A DNA stretch of 64,000 nt from Beduinella massiliensis (lineage in GTDB: Bacteria > Bacillota > Clostridia > Christensenellales > Aristaeellaceae): assembly GCF_900199405.1 (NCBI RefSeq), contig NZ_LT963430.1:2821605-2885604 (forward strand), given 5' to 3'. Position numbers and translations under genes: made by a program. Below, one piece after another: positions 27,447 to 36,925 of the stretch (within the stretch, counting starts at the first letter, position 1; each line of letters opens with the position of its first letter). The notes below the pieces were generated by a model. The model saw only the letters and a list, made by a program, of their open reading frames with translations. It had not been told where the DNA came from and did not search any database.

Positions 27447-28829
27447 TCAGTCCGCTTCCGCGCCGGCCGCCTTCAGGCGGCGCTTCAGCCACGCGCCCCG
27501 CTTGTAATAGACGATGAACAGCAGCGAGGTCAGCACCCAGCTGATGGGGTAGGAGAGCATGACCGTAAACATGTCGGGCCGCAGCGGGACGACCGCCCAG
27601 ATCCACACGATGCGCATCACGCATACGCCAACGCAGGTCATGATCATCGGCCGCACGCTGTCGCCCGTGCCACGCACCGCGCCCGCCAGAATTTCGATGC
27701 CCGCGTAGGTCCAGTACGTCGGCGCGACGACGCTCAAAATCTGCATGCCAAGCTCCACCACGTATTCGTCGCTGGTGAACATCCGATAGACCGGCCGCCC
27801 GAACAGGAGCAGCAGCGCGCCCAGCAGCGCCGTGGAGCCGACGGCCATCGCCATACAGGTGCGCACGCTCCTGCGGATGCGATCCATCCGGCGCGCGCCA
27901 AAGTTCTGTCCGACGAACGTGGTGATGGAGACGCCAAACGCGCCGTAGATCATCCACACGATGCCGTCGATCTTTCCGCAGGCCGTGAACGCGGCCACGG
28001 TGTCGGTGCCGAACCCGTTCACGCAGACCTGGATGATGATGTTGGAGATCGAATACATCATCGACTGCACGCCCGCGGGCAAACCAATTTGCAGGATGCT
28101 GCCCAGGATTTTCGGATCGAAACCGAGCTTTTTCCAGCTGAAGTGATAGCTCATGCCGGTTCGCATCAGCGTCACGATCACCAGCACCGCGCTCACGACC
28201 TGGCTGATCATCGTCGCCAGCGCCGCGCCGAACACGCCCATGCCCAATCCTACGACGAGGAGGATGTCCAGCACGATGTTCACGCCGCAGCATACGATCA
28301 GGAAGTACAGCGGGCGCTTGGAATCGCCCACCGCGCGCAGGATGCCCGAGCCGATGTTGTAGATGAGCACCGCCGTGACGCCCGCGAAATACACGCGGAT
28401 GTAGGTAACCGCATACGGCAGGATATCCTCGGGCGTGCCCATCGCCTCAAGCGCCGCGGGCGCAAGCGCGATGCCCGCGACCGTCAGCAGTACGCCGAAG
28501 GCCAGCGAAAGGGCCATGGCCGTGTGCACCGCGCGGCTTACGCCGTCCCGCTCCCGCGCGCCGAAGAACTGCGCGATGATGACCGTCGCGCCGGAGGAAA
28601 GCCCCACGAAGAAGCCCACGACGAGGTTCGTGATCGTGCCCGTCGCGCCGCCGACGGCGGCCAGCGCCTCCTTGCCCACGAACTTGCCCACGATGATCGC
28701 GTCTGCGGTGTTATAAAGCTGCTGAAAAAACGTGCCCAGCATGATGGGGAAGAAGAAGATGAGCAGTTGCTGCCAGATGACGCCATCCGTGATGCCGTTT
28801 CCGCTCTCGATGGCTGCGCGCCTATGCAT
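27447..28829 (-). CDS. MATE-family multidrug/toxin efflux transporter
   Basis: Twelve-helix cation-coupled exporter of the MATE (DinF/NorM-like) family, 460 residues from ATG 28829 (MHRRAAIESGNG) after AAGGAG. Family marks include GTFFQQLYNTADAIIVGKFVGKEALAAVGGA in the first helices, SSGATVIIAQFFGARERDGV, GSGILRAVGDSKRPLY, and the mirrored second half with FVGQNFGARRMDRIRRSV and GAVRGTGDSVRPMI. Substrate unknown. A longer start at 28970 lies upstream of the promoter and is rejected. It is a single-gene unit. Confidence 0.93.
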   Translation of the reverse strand: MHRRAAIESGNGITDGVIWQQLLIFFFPIMLGTFFQQLYNTADAIIVGKFVGKEALAAVGGATGTITNLVVGFFVGLSSGATVIIAQFFGARERDGVSRAVHTAMALSLAFGVLLTVAGIALAPAALEAMGTPEDILPYAVTYIRVYFAGVTAVLIYNIGSGILRAVGDSKRPLYFLIVCCGVNIVLDILLVVGLGMGVFGAALATMISQVVSAVLVIVTLMRTGMSYHFSWKKLGFDPKILGSILQIGLPAGVQSMMYSISNIIIQVCVNGFGTDTVAAFTACGKIDGIVWMIYGAFGVSITTFVGQNFGARRMDRIRRSVRTCMAMAVGSTALLGALLLLFGRPVYRMFTSDEYVVELGMQILSVVAPTYWTYAGIEILAGAVRGTGDSVRPMIMTCVGVCVMRIVWIWAVVPLRPDMFTVMLSYPISWVLTSLLFIVYYKRGAWLKRRLKAAGAEAD

Positions 28830-28856
28830 GTGTTGATCCGCTCCTTTGCACCTCCC

Positions 28857-28885
28857 TATATAGCATAAAACGCGCGCTTTGTCTA
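28857..28885 (-). promoter_or_regulatory. Promoter of the MATE gene
   Basis: TAGACA (28885-28880, 5 of 6), 17 bases, TATATA (28862-28857, 4 of 6). Confidence 0.5.
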
Positions 28886-28966
28886 TGACGATTTTCGGCG
28901 CGGGCCAGCGCTCATTCGAGCGATCCGTACAGAGCGCAGCCCATTCCCCCAGGAACGGCGGCAGGC

Positions 28967-29032
28967 ACAAAAAGAGGCCGTTTTTTCCAGCGCACCGGGA
29001 AAAACATCCCGTGCCCGCAAAAAACGCCTCTT
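28967..29032 (-). terminator. Long terminator of the oxidoreductase gene
   Basis: Outer stem AAGAGGC / GCCTCTT (28972-28978 with 29026-29032), extended inward by runs of T/A and a GC core, followed on the minus strand by TTTTTGTG. Confidence 0.8.
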
Positions 29033-29054
29033 AAAAGACGGTAGGAGATTCAGT

Positions 29055-30095
29055 TCAGATGCGCGTGTGCACGACGCAGTCGCCCTCCGCAGAGCGGAAC
29101 AGCGCCTCCATCAGCTTCATGCAGCGCAGCACCTGCGCGTGCGTGATCTTCTGCTCTTCCTTGCCCTGCACCGCTGCGGCGACGTTTCGGTAAAAGTCGC
29201 GCACGTCGGATTCTACCTTCGGCAGCGGGTAGGTCTTGATCGTATCCTCCGTGCGCGGGGCCATGGTCTTCGTGAGGCCTGCGGCGGTTACGACCGGCAC
29301 GGCGTCGCGCTTTTCCCAGTCAGAGACCTTTACGACGCGGCCGTTCAGGGCAAAGTCGTCGATCTGGCAGGAGCCGTTCTCGCCCAGAACGTACCAGCGC
29401 GGCAGGCTGATGAAGTGGCTGGTACCGACCTCCACGTGCGCGACCAGGCCGCTGCCGAACGTGAGCTGGCAGATGAAGCCGTCGTCCACCTCGTCGTTGG
29501 TCACGTGCTGCACCTCGCAGTGCACGGAGACGATCGGCTCGTCCACGAGCTGGAGGATCTGGTCGAGCAGGTGCACGCCCCAGTCCAGGATCATGCCGCC
29601 GCCCTGGCGCTTGGTGTTGCGCCAGTCGCCCGGCACGCCGCGCGAGCCGTGCACGCGCGACTCGATGCGAAAGACCTTGCCCAGCGTGTTTTCCTGAAGG
29701 ATGCGCCGGATGGTCAGGTAGTCCTCGTCCCAGCGGCGGTTCTGGTGCACGGTGAACAGCTTGCCCGTCGCGCGCGACACGTCGATCATCTGCTGCACCT
29801 CGTCGCTGGACAGCGCGACGGGCTTTTCGCAGATGACATTCTTTCCCGCCCGCAGGCAGGCGCACACCACCGGCAGATGCTGGTCGTTGGGGATCGCGAC
29901 CGTCACGAGCTCCACCGACGCGTCCGCGAGCAATTCTTCCTGCGAACCGTAGGCGTGAATCCCCGCCTTTCGCGCCGCCTCACAGCGCGCAGGGTCGATG
30001 TCCCAAATGCCCGCGACCTCAAATTCCGGCATCGTCTGCACCTTGCCCACGTGCCAGCCGCCCATGCCGCCGTAGCCGATCAAAGCCCACTTCAT
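29055..30095 (-). CDS. Gfo/Idh/MocA-family NAD(P)-dependent oxidoreductase
   Basis: Sugar- or cyclitol-dehydrogenase-like enzyme of 346 residues. The Rossmann motif ALIGYGGMGGWH is at the N-terminus, the EKP signature (CEKPVALSSDE) near residue 95, and the C-terminal GFO_IDH_MocA domain contains GGGMILDWGVHLLDQI with a likely catalytic Asp/His pair. The substrate cannot be told from sequence. GGGAGG precedes the ATG by 8 bases. It lies 26 bases after the GpsA-like gene, which makes a two-gene unit. Confidence 0.9.
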   Translation of the reverse strand: MKWALIGYGGMGGWHVGKVQTMPEFEVAGIWDIDPARCEAARKAGIHAYGSQEELLADASVELVTVAIPNDQHLPVVCACLRAGKNVICEKPVALSSDEVQQMIDVSRATGKLFTVHQNRRWDEDYLTIRRILQENTLGKVFRIESRVHGSRGVPGDWRNTKRQGGGMILDWGVHLLDQILQLVDEPIVSVHCEVQHVTNDEVDDGFICQLTFGSGLVAHVEVGTSHFISLPRWYVLGENGSCQIDDFALNGRVVKVSDWEKRDAVPVVTAAGLTKTMAPRTEDTIKTYPLPKVESDVRDFYRNVAAAVQGKEEQKITHAQVLRCMKLMEALFRSAEGDCVVHTRI

Positions 30096-30121
30096 ACGTC
30101 ATGCCTCCCTGTCTTTTGTCC

Positions 30122-31078
30122 CTAAAATTCTCTCTTTATGCTCCGCAAGAACAGGCCGTCCAACGTCTCCCTCGGCTCCGCCTGCTCGTACAGTACCTGA
30201 TAGACCGCGCGGCAGATCGGCAGCTCTACCTCCTTGCGCTGCGAAAGCCTCATAAGCGCCGCCGCCGTGTAGTAGCCTTCCGCCAGCTCGTCGTACGCTT
30301 CGCCCTTCACAAACGCCTCGCCGAAGCGCCGGTTATGGCTGTAGGGCGAAAAGACCGTGGCCTCGTAATCGCCCAGATGACAAAGCCCGTAGGCCGAAAG
30401 CTCGCTGCCGCCCAGCGACCGGATCAGCCGCGCGATCTCGCGCGTGCCGCGGGCCATCAGCGCCCCCTTGAGCGAGGACAGCCCAAAGCCGTCGAGCATG
30501 CCCGCCGCAATGCCGATGACGTTCTTCGCCGCCGCGCCGATCTCGCTCCCGATCAAATCCGTTCCGTAGTAGAAACGAATCAGGCCGCCGGAAAGCGCCG
30601 CGACGAGACGCGATTTCACCTCTTCTTTTTCCGCGTCGATGACCATGCAGTTGGGGATGCCGCGCGCGAACTCCTGCACGTGCCCCGGCCCCAGCCACAC
30701 CGCGACGTCGTTGTGCGCGCCGACGGCCTCCTTTGCAATCTGGGAAAGGCGCAGGCCGCTTTCCACCTCAATGCCCTTCATGCAAAGCACAAACGTCTTT
30801 CCCACGGGCCCCAGCGCCCGCACCTGCGCCATCACGCTGCGCAGGGCCTGCGAGGCGACCGAGATGCAGATCAGCTCCGCCGCAAGCGCCCCGGACAGGT
30901 CGCTCGTGAACTCGACGCCTTCGTCGAACGTCACCATGCCGTTCGTCCGGGTCTGCACAAGCCTTTGCAGGTGCAAAGAGCCCGCACGCCCGTAAAGCGC
31001 GCCCTGATACCCCAGCGAATGCAGATACCAGGCGATAAAGGTGCCCCAGCGCCCACAGCCGATCACCGAGAAGTCCAT
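30122..31078 (-). CDS. NAD(P)H-dependent glycerol-3-phosphate dehydrogenase-like protein
   Basis: 318 residues with a GpsA layout: FSVIGCGRWGTFIAWYL nucleotide-binding loop, VLCMKGIE, LGPGHVQEFARGIP, and the catalytic-helix region IGAAAKNVIGIAAGMLDG with the conserved lysine, then ARGTREIARL and SAYGLCHLGD. GpsA makes sn-glycerol 3-phosphate for phospholipids. The WG at the nucleotide loop and the overall divergence leave room for a paralogue with another substrate. A 7-G stretch serves as its ribosome binding site. Co-transcribed with the Gfo/Idh/MocA gene. Confidence 0.82.
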   Translation of the reverse strand: MDFSVIGCGRWGTFIAWYLHSLGYQGALYGRAGSLHLQRLVQTRTNGMVTFDEGVEFTSDLSGALAAELICISVASQALRSVMAQVRALGPVGKTFVLCMKGIEVESGLRLSQIAKEAVGAHNDVAVWLGPGHVQEFARGIPNCMVIDAEKEEVKSRLVAALSGGLIRFYYGTDLIGSEIGAAAKNVIGIAAGMLDGFGLSSLKGALMARGTREIARLIRSLGGSELSAYGLCHLGDYEATVFSPYSHNRRFGEAFVKGEAYDELAEGYYTAAALMRLSQRKEVELPICRAVYQVLYEQAEPRETLDGLFLRSIKREF

Positions 31079-31104
31079 CCGCCGCCCCCCCTTTTGTCCG
31101 TGTG

Positions 31105-31133
31105 ATTATACCATAAGCGCGTGCCGCTGTAAA
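31105..31133 (-). promoter_or_regulatory. Promoter of the GpsA-like/oxidoreductase unit
   Basis: TTTACA (31133-31128, 5 of 6), 17 bases, perfect TATAAT (31110-31105) with an extended TGG. Confidence 0.8.
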
Positions 31134-31141
31134 CGTTTCGT

Positions 31142-31942
31142 TCACGCGTCCTTCGAGGCGTACAGTGGGTTGGCGTCTCGCACCTCGCCCACGCCCTCCC
31201 GGCGAAGCGCCTCAAACGACGTGCTGACGTCCTGCGGAATGTCCACGTGGGCGATAAAGTCTTTCCCCTTCGGGCCGTAGCCATTCGCATCGTCCGTAAG
31301 TCTCGGAATTTCGCCCAGGAGCAGGCTGGCGTATCGCTCGACGCTCCACATGCCCCAGGGCGCGCGCTCGTAGGCAAGCGAGGCGCCTTGCGCGACGACG
31401 CTGACCGCATAGGTAGCAAAGTTTACGATCGTCATGTCCGCATCCGCGTGCCTTCGCATGCCCGCGTCCATGCGCCGCTGCATCGTCGCGTCCTGCGAGA
31501 GGATGATGGAGCGCGGATGAAGACCGTTTTCCCGCAGCAGCCGCAGAAGGTACGTCACGTTGTTGCCGCAGTTCGTCGAATCGCATTCCAGCAGGTCGGG
31601 CGCAAGTCCGTACCGCTCGCGGAGGTACGCGGAAAACACCTGCGCCTCGGGCAGGCCCTGCGTCTTAACGTCCGGAAAAGCCCCGTGCATCCGATCCCGC
31701 AGCGTCTGCGTGGTATGTCCCTCCCCGCCCACGATGACGTATTTCCTGGCGACGCCGCGCTTCATGGCCTCGGCGAGGACGTCGCCGCCGCAAAGAATGC
31801 TCCCGCCAAACAGGACCATCACATCCGCCCGGCGCATCCCGTATTTCTGCTGCAAAGCCTCCGGCGTCAGTTTCGGTACGTCCCGCATGCCGAGAAACGC
31901 CCCCAGCACGTTGAGACAATTTGCCTTCTGTGCAGGTGTCAT
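31142..31942 (-). CDS. ydcF: YdcF-family (DUF218) protein
   Basis: 266 residues, the same length as E. coli YdcF. DVMVLFGGSILCGGDVLAEAM, KYVIVGGEGHTT, LLECDSTNCGNNVTYLLRLL and SIILSQDATMQRRM are the DUF218 pattern (nucleotide-like binding fold with a conserved DSxN-type loop). No transmembrane helix is seen, unlike the SanA/ElyC members. YdcF of E. coli binds S-adenosylmethionine, but the reaction is unknown. AAGGAGGAG precedes the ATG. It follows the gpmI terminator, so it is probably a single-gene unit. Confidence 0.85.
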   Translation of the reverse strand: MTPAQKANCLNVLGAFLGMRDVPKLTPEALQQKYGMRRADVMVLFGGSILCGGDVLAEAMKRGVARKYVIVGGEGHTTQTLRDRMHGAFPDVKTQGLPEAQVFSAYLRERYGLAPDLLECDSTNCGNNVTYLLRLLRENGLHPRSIILSQDATMQRRMDAGMRRHADADMTIVNFATYAVSVVAQGASLAYERAPWGMWSVERYASLLLGEIPRLTDDANGYGPKGKDFIAHVDIPQDVSTSFEALRREGVGEVRDANPLYASKDA

Positions 31943-31956
31943 GGCTTCTCCTCCTT

Positions 31957-31995
31957 CAAAAACAAGGAAGACCGCCTCTATTCAAGGCGGCCTTG
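31957..31995 (-). terminator. Terminator of the glycolytic operon
   Basis: Stem CCGCCT / AGGCGG (31972-31977 with 31985-31990), extended by CAAGG / CCTTG, followed on the minus strand by TTTTTG after one G. It lies about 35 bases past the gpmI stop. Confidence 0.78.
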
Positions 31996-32028
31996 CTCGT
32001 CTGTCAGCGTTCCTTCGGACGATCGGGC

Positions 32029-33573
32029 TTAGCGATCGATCAGGCTCACGCCGGTCATTTCGGCGGGCTTGTCGACGTGCATCATGTCCAGCAGCGTCGG
32101 CGCCAGATCCGCCAGGCGTCCGCCCTCGCGCAGCTTCGCGCCGACAAGCGCGTCGTCCACCACGATGACGGGCACCGGATTGGTCGTATGCGCGGTGAAG
32201 GGCTCGCCGGTCACCGGGTCGACCATCTGATCCGCGTTGCCGTGGTCGGCCGTGATGATCGCGCGACCGCCGACGGACTGAATCGCCTCGACGATGCGGC
32301 CCACGCAGGTATCCACGGTACGAACCGCCGCCTCCGCCGCCTCCATGACGCCGGTATGGCCCACCATGTCGCAGTTGGCGAAGTTGAGGATCATCACGTC
32401 GTACTTGCCCGCCTTGATGAGCTCCACCGCCTTGTCGGTCACCTCGACCGCGCTCATCTCCGGCTTCATGTCGAACGTCGCGATCTTCGGGCTGTCGATC
32501 AGCACGCGATCCTCGCCCGGATTCGCCTCCTCGACGCCGCCGTTGAAGAAGAACGTCACGTGCGCGTATTTCTGCGTCTCGGCGATGCGAAGCTGCGTGA
32601 GGCCGAGCCTTGACAGGTACTCGCCCAGCGTGTTCGTCAGGTGCACGGGCTTGTTGACGACCGCGATGTTCGTGAACGTCTCGTCGTACTGCGTCATGGA
32701 GACGTAGTACACCGGCTTGTAGCCGCCCTTGCGCTCAAAGCCCGCGAAGTCGGGCAGGATGAACGCACGGGTGATCTGGCGCGCGCGATCCGGGCGGAAG
32801 TTGAAGCAGACGACGGAATCGCCCGCATCGATCTTGCCGACGGGCTTTCCGCCCTCCACGACGACCGTGGGCTGCACGAATTCGTCCGTTTCGCCCTTGG
32901 CGTAGGAAATCTCCACCGCCTCGTGACCGCTCGCGGCCTGAAGTCCCTCGCCGCAGACCATCGCGTCGTACGCGCGCTGCACGCGCTCCCAGATGTTGTC
33001 GCGGTCCATCGCGTAAAAGCGTCCCATGACCGTCGCAATCCTGCCCGCGCCGATCTCGCGGCACTTCTGTTCCAGTTCTTTCACGTAGTCGATGCCGGAG
33101 GACGGCGGCACGTCGCGGCCGTCGAGGAAGCAATGAACGAACACGTTCTTCACGTCAAAGCGCTTCGCCATCTCCAGCAGCGCGTACAGATGCGTGTTGT
33201 GACTGTGGACGCCGCCGTCGGACACGAGCCCCATCAGGTGCAGCGCATGGCCCGGCTCCTTCGCGTTTTCCATGGCCTTCACGAGCTCCGGCTTCTTGAA
33301 CAGCTCGCCGTCCTGAATGTCCTTGGTGATGCGCGTCAATTCCTGATAAACGATGCGGCCCGCGCCCATGTTGAGGTGGCCGACCTCGCTGTTGCCCATC
33401 TGACCGTCCGGCAGGCCGACGTTCATGCCGCTGGCGCCGATCTGCGTGTGCGGATACTTTGCGCTCAGCTCGTCCAGCACAGGCGTGCCCGCCTTGGTGA
33501 TGGCGTTGTAGGTCGGATCGGGATTGATGCCGAAGCCGTCCATGATGATAATCGCGGAAATGGGTTTTGCCAT
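32029..33573 (-). CDS. gpmI: 2,3-bisphosphoglycerate-independent phosphoglycerate mutase
   Basis: Interconverts 3- and 2-phosphoglycerate with two Mn ions. The 514 residues begin MAKPISAIIIMDGFGIN (metal-binding Asp). The phospho-serine lies in GQMGNSEVGHLNMGAGR; later come SDGGVHSH, DGRDVPPSSG, NFRPDRARQ and the metal-binding TADHGNADQM. The ATG at 33573 follows AGGAGG; an upstream start was rejected. It is the last gene of pgk-tpiA-gpmI. Confidence 0.97.
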   Translation of the reverse strand: MAKPISAIIIMDGFGINPDPTYNAITKAGTPVLDELSAKYPHTQIGASGMNVGLPDGQMGNSEVGHLNMGAGRIVYQELTRITKDIQDGELFKKPELVKAMENAKEPGHALHLMGLVSDGGVHSHNTHLYALLEMAKRFDVKNVFVHCFLDGRDVPPSSGIDYVKELEQKCREIGAGRIATVMGRFYAMDRDNIWERVQRAYDAMVCGEGLQAASGHEAVEISYAKGETDEFVQPTVVVEGGKPVGKIDAGDSVVCFNFRPDRARQITRAFILPDFAGFERKGGYKPVYYVSMTQYDETFTNIAVVNKPVHLTNTLGEYLSRLGLTQLRIAETQKYAHVTFFFNGGVEEANPGEDRVLIDSPKIATFDMKPEMSAVEVTDKAVELIKAGKYDVMILNFANCDMVGHTGVMEAAEAAVRTVDTCVGRIVEAIQSVGGRAIITADHGNADQMVDPVTGEPFTAHTTNPVPVIVVDDALVGAKLREGGRLADLAPTLLDMMHVDKPAEMTGVSLIDR

Positions 33574-33658
33574 GATATTCCTCCTGTAACAGTGCGGAGC
33601 TGAGGGCCGCGCCCTCAATCTCGCGCTTCAGGGACTTCATTCCCTCAGAAGTCCGTCC

Positions 33659-34405
33659 TTATTCAAAGTGAACGACCTTGGAAAAGTCCTCCGCCTTCAG
33701 CGACGCGCCGCCGATCAGGCCGCCGTCGATTTCGGGCTTCTGCATCAGGCCGTGCGCGTTCTTCGGGTTCATGCTGCCGCCGTACTGGATGCGCACCTTG
33801 TCCGCCGCGTCGCCGTAGACGCTGCGGATCGCCGCGCGGATAACGCCGATGGTTTCGTTCGCCTGTTCGTCCGTCGCGGTCAGGCCCGTGCCGATGGCCC
33901 ATACCGGCTCGTAAGCGATGACGACGTTTTCCACCTCGGCAGCCGTCAGGCCCGTCAGCGCCGTCAGCGTCTGATAGGTTACCAGCGTGTCCGTGTAGCC
34001 CGCCTCGCGCTGTTCCTTCTTTTCGCCCACGCAGACGATCGGGATCAGCCCCGCCGCCACCGCGGCGCGCGTGCGCAGGTTCACCGTCTCGTCCGTCTCG
34101 CCGAAGTACTGGCGGCGCTCTGAATGGCCGATAATGACGTATTCGCATCCGGACTCCTTGAGCATCGCGGCGGAAAGCTCGCCCGTGTACGCGCCGGACT
34201 CCTTCCAGTGCATGTTCTCCGCGCCGAGCTTGACGTTGGTGCCCTTGATGACCTCGTACACCGCCGCAAAGTTGACGGCCGGGGTGCAGACGACCACGTC
34301 GCAGTTGGCGTCCGCGACCAGCGGAACGAGCTCCTGCACGAGCTGCTTCGCCTCAGAGGGCGTCTTGTTCATCTTCCAGTTTCCAGCAATAATCGGCTTG
34401 CGCAT
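33659..34405 (-). CDS. tpiA: Triosephosphate isomerase
   Basis: Interconverts dihydroxyacetone phosphate and glyceraldehyde 3-phosphate. The 248 residues contain AGNWKMNKTPSEA (catalytic Lys), IIGHSERRQYFGETD (catalytic His), AYEPVWAIGTG (catalytic Glu), and the phosphate-gripper QYGGSMNPKNA and DGGLIGGASLK. The ATG follows AAGGAGA. It lies between pgk and gpmI; the intergenic gaps of 85-93 bases fold into small hairpins. Confidence 0.98.
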   Translation of the reverse strand: MRKPIIAGNWKMNKTPSEAKQLVQELVPLVADANCDVVVCTPAVNFAAVYEVIKGTNVKLGAENMHWKESGAYTGELSAAMLKESGCEYVIIGHSERRQYFGETDETVNLRTRAAVAAGLIPIVCVGEKKEQREAGYTDTLVTYQTLTALTGLTAAEVENVVIAYEPVWAIGTGLTATDEQANETIGVIRAAIRSVYGDAADKVRIQYGGSMNPKNAHGLMQKPEIDGGLIGGASLKAEDFSKVVHFE

Positions 34406-34453
34406 ATTTATTTCTCCTTTACGTTATCTTGTCCTGCCTGCGTGCATGTCAAA

Positions 34454-34484
34454 CCCCCGAACGGCCTGTTCATGCCGTCCGGGG
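34454..34484 (-). other. Hairpin between pgk and tpiA
   Basis: Stem built from CCCCGAACGGC and GCCGTCCGGGG (one mismatch). On the minus strand only GTTTGACA follows, so it is a weak terminator at best; it may serve as an attenuator or processing site in the operon. Confidence 0.5.
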
Positions 34485-34498
34485 ATTGAAGGGGTATT

Positions 34499-35686
34499 TT
34501 ACTTGTCGTCCAGCGCCGCGACGCCCGGAAGCGTCTTGCCCTCCAGGTATTCGAGGCTCGCGCCGCCGCCGGTGGAAACATGGGTCACCTTCTTGGCGAA
34601 GCCCATCTGCTCCACAGCCGCCGCGCTGTCGCCGCCGCCGATGATCGTCACGCCGTCGCACTCGGCCATGGCCTTGGCGATCGCGCGGGTGCCGGTGGCG
34701 AAGTTTTCAAACTCGAACACACCCATCGGGCCGTTCCAGACGACGGTCTTCGCGTTGGCGATCTCGTTGGCGAAGATCACCTGGGTCTTCGGGCCGATGT
34801 CCATGCCCTCAAAGCCGTCCGGAATCTCCTTGGAGTGCACGGTGATGCGCATCGTGTCGTTGGAGAAGTCGTTGCCCGCTTCGTTGTCGACCGGCAGCAG
34901 CAGCTTCACGCCCTTCTGCTTCGCCTTTTCCATCAGCTCCTTGGCCAGCTCCACCTTGTCCTCCTCCAGCAGGGACTTGCCGATCTTGCCGCCCAGCGCT
35001 TTTTGGAAGGTGTAGCTCATGCCGCCGCCGATGATCAGGGTATCGACCTTGTCCAGCAGGTTGTTGATGACGCCGATCTTGTCGGAAACCTTCGCGCCGC
35101 CCAGGATCGCGACGAACGGACGGTCCGGATTCTCCAGCGCCTTGCCCATGATGGCCAGCTCCTTGCCGATCAGGAAGCCCGCGACCGCCGGGTGCAGCAG
35201 ATGCGCCACGCCCTCGGTGGAGGCATGCGCGCGGTGCGCGGTGCCGAAAGCGTCGTTCACGTATACCTCGGCCAGGGACGCGAGCTGCTTTGCAAACTCC
35301 GGATCGTTCTTCTCCTCTTCCTTGTGGAAGCGAACGTTTTCGAGCATCATCACGTCGCCGTCCTTGAGCTCGGAAGCGAGCTTTTGGGCATCCTCGCCGA
35401 CGACGTCCTTCGCCAGCTTGACTTCCTTGCCCAGCAGCTGCGTAAGGCGCGCCGCGACAGGCGCGAGGGAGTACTTCATGTTGAACTCACCCTTCGGACG
35501 GCCCAGGTGAGAGCAGAGGATGACCTTCGCGCCGTGGTCGATCAGGTACTGAATCGTCGGCAGCGCGCCCTTGATGCGGTTTTCATCGGTGATGTTTTTG
35601 TTGGCGTCCAGCGGGACGTTGAAGTCACAGCGGACGAGCACTTTCTTGCCGGAAACCTGGATGTCTTCGATCGTCTTCTTGGCCAT
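34499..35686 (-). CDS. pgk: Phosphoglycerate kinase
   Basis: Makes ATP from 1,3-bisphosphoglycerate. The 395 residues start [27 protein letters not shown], with [24 protein letters not shown] and [14 protein letters not shown] in the N-domain, and [21 protein letters not shown] and [17 protein letters not shown] in the C-domain. GGAGGAG precedes the ATG at 35686; an upstream in-frame start lacks a ribosome binding site. It has its own promoter but follows cggR directly, so the CggR-controlled transcript may read through. Confidence 0.97.
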   Translation of the reverse strand: MAKKTIEDIQVSGKKVLVRCDFNVPLDANKNITDENRIKGALPTIQYLIDHGAKVILCSHLGRPKGEFNMKYSLAPVAARLTQLLGKEVKLAKDVVGEDAQKLASELKDGDVMMLENVRFHKEEEKNDPEFAKQLASLAEVYVNDAFGTAHRAHASTEGVAHLLHPAVAGFLIGKELAIMGKALENPDRPFVAILGGAKVSDKIGVINNLLDKVDTLIIGGGMSYTFQKALGGKIGKSLLEEDKVELAKELMEKAKQKGVKLLLPVDNEAGNDFSNDTMRITVHSKEIPDGFEGMDIGPKTQVIFANEIANAKTVVWNGPMGVFEFENFATGTRAIAKAMAECDGVTIIGGGDSAAAVEQMGFAKKVTHVSTGGGASLEYLEGKTLPGVAALDDK

Positions 35687-35771
35687 GATTACACTCCTCC
35701 ATTTTTCATGCCGCAGCACGATGGTACATTATGGTTGCAGACGCTAAGGCATCTGTGTCCATTCTTCTTCC

Positions 35772-35801
35772 ATTTTATCACGCGCCGGGGGGTCTTGTCG
35801 A
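35772..35801 (-). promoter_or_regulatory. Promoter of pgk-tpiA-gpmI
   Basis: TCGACA (35801-35796, 5 of 6), an 18-base spacer, TAAAAT (35777-35772, 5 of 6). It lies between cggR and pgk. A repeated ATGGT motif lies nearer the gene (about 35721-35735). Confidence 0.55.
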
Positions 35802-35863
35802 GCCCTTTCCGGCGGCGAACCAGTTAAAAAAATATCAATTAGAATGGGTCAGCCTGGCCACTG

Positions 35864-36892
35864 TCAATCCGCCAGCAGGGCAAGCATGCGTTTGGCCGCG
35901 CCCTCGTCCGTCACCAGCAGTTCGTGCGGGTGTCCGCGCATGACGGCGATAATCGCCTCCGCCTTGCTGGAGCCCGCCGCCACGGCGATCATCGCGCGGA
36001 TATGCGACAGCGACTCCAGACTCACGCCGATGTTCGCCGCCGCGTAGACCACCTCGCCCTGGGCGTTGAAGAAGTAGCCGTACGCCTCGGCGACCCCGCC
36101 GCGCCTGAACATCTCCGCCGCCTCCGCCTCGCTGAGGCGGCGATGGTGCGCCAGGTCGTCCGCACGCCCGACGCCGTGGAGCAGCACGTCGGCCCTCTCG
36201 ATGATTTCCAGCACCTCCCGCACCTCCGGCAGTTCCATCACGGCCTGCAGCGCCCGTCCGTCCACGCGGTCCGGGATGTGCAGCAGCCGGTTGTGGCCGC
36301 CCAGATGCTGAGCGATCAGCGCGGCCAGGGTGCCCGCCTGTGTCTCCACGGCTCGTCCATTTCCGCCGCGCGCGGGCACGACGAGCACGTCCAGCGGCGC
36401 GCAGACCGGCAGGTTCCGCGCGACCTGGGCGATGGTCGTGCCGCCCGTGACCGCGAGAACGGCCCCGTCCCGCAGCAGCCCGCGCAGCCTCTGCCCGGCC
36501 GCGATGCCCACCTCCGTGGTAACGTATTCGTCCTCGTCCGCGTCGCCCGGCACGACCACCACGCGCGACACGCCGAGCCGCCTGGAAAGCGATGCCTCCA
36601 GCATCGACAGCGCACGGATTCCGTGGCTGATCTCGCGCGCTGCGGGCAACACGCCCTGTGCCGAAGGCGTCAGCGTCATGCCGGCTGCGTCCAACTCGAC
36701 GAAACCCGCCTCCCTCAGCGCCGCCGCCTGGGCCCGCACCTCGCGTTCCGGCAGGTTCAGGCGCGAGGCAAGCGCACGCCTGCCGATCGGCTGCAGCGCG
36801 CCAATCCGCTCCAGCACCAGCGCCCGCACGCCCATCTGCTGCCACAGGTCCGGCGCGAGCCGCGCGACCGTATCCATCATCTCTACATCCAT
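35864..36892 (-). CDS. cggR: Central glycolytic genes regulator CggR (SorC family)
   Basis: Repressor of the glycolytic operon, released by fructose-1,6-bisphosphate in Bacillus. The start at 36892 (MDVEMMDTVARLAP) gives 342 residues, close to the Bacillus 340; a GTG at 36961 lies in the operator and is rejected. The N-terminal winged helix (RALVLERIGALQPIGRRALASRLNLPEREVR) is followed by a sugar-binding domain with LAVTGGTTIAQVARNL, VVPARGGNG and HGVGRADDLAHHRRL. The gene normally precedes gapA; here it precedes pgk. The operator in its leader supports the call. Confidence 0.9.
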   Translation of the reverse strand: MDVEMMDTVARLAPDLWQQMGVRALVLERIGALQPIGRRALASRLNLPEREVRAQAAALREAGFVELDAAGMTLTPSAQGVLPAAREISHGIRALSMLEASLSRRLGVSRVVVVPGDADEDEYVTTEVGIAAGQRLRGLLRDGAVLAVTGGTTIAQVARNLPVCAPLDVLVVPARGGNGRAVETQAGTLAALIAQHLGGHNRLLHIPDRVDGRALQAVMELPEVREVLEIIERADVLLHGVGRADDLAHHRRLSEAEAAEMFRRGGVAEAYGYFFNAQGEVVYAAANIGVSLESLSHIRAMIAVAAGSSKAEAIIAVMRGHPHELLVTDEGAAKRMLALLAD

Positions 36893-36925
36893 CTGTAACT
36901 GCGCACCTCTTTGCGAAGTCGCGCG

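Noticed and set aside
27247-28293. A 348-codon minus-strand ORF across the T-box and the MATE gene
   Set aside because: It overlaps the MATE gene in another frame and the T-box leader; its sequence is Arg/His-rich shadow.
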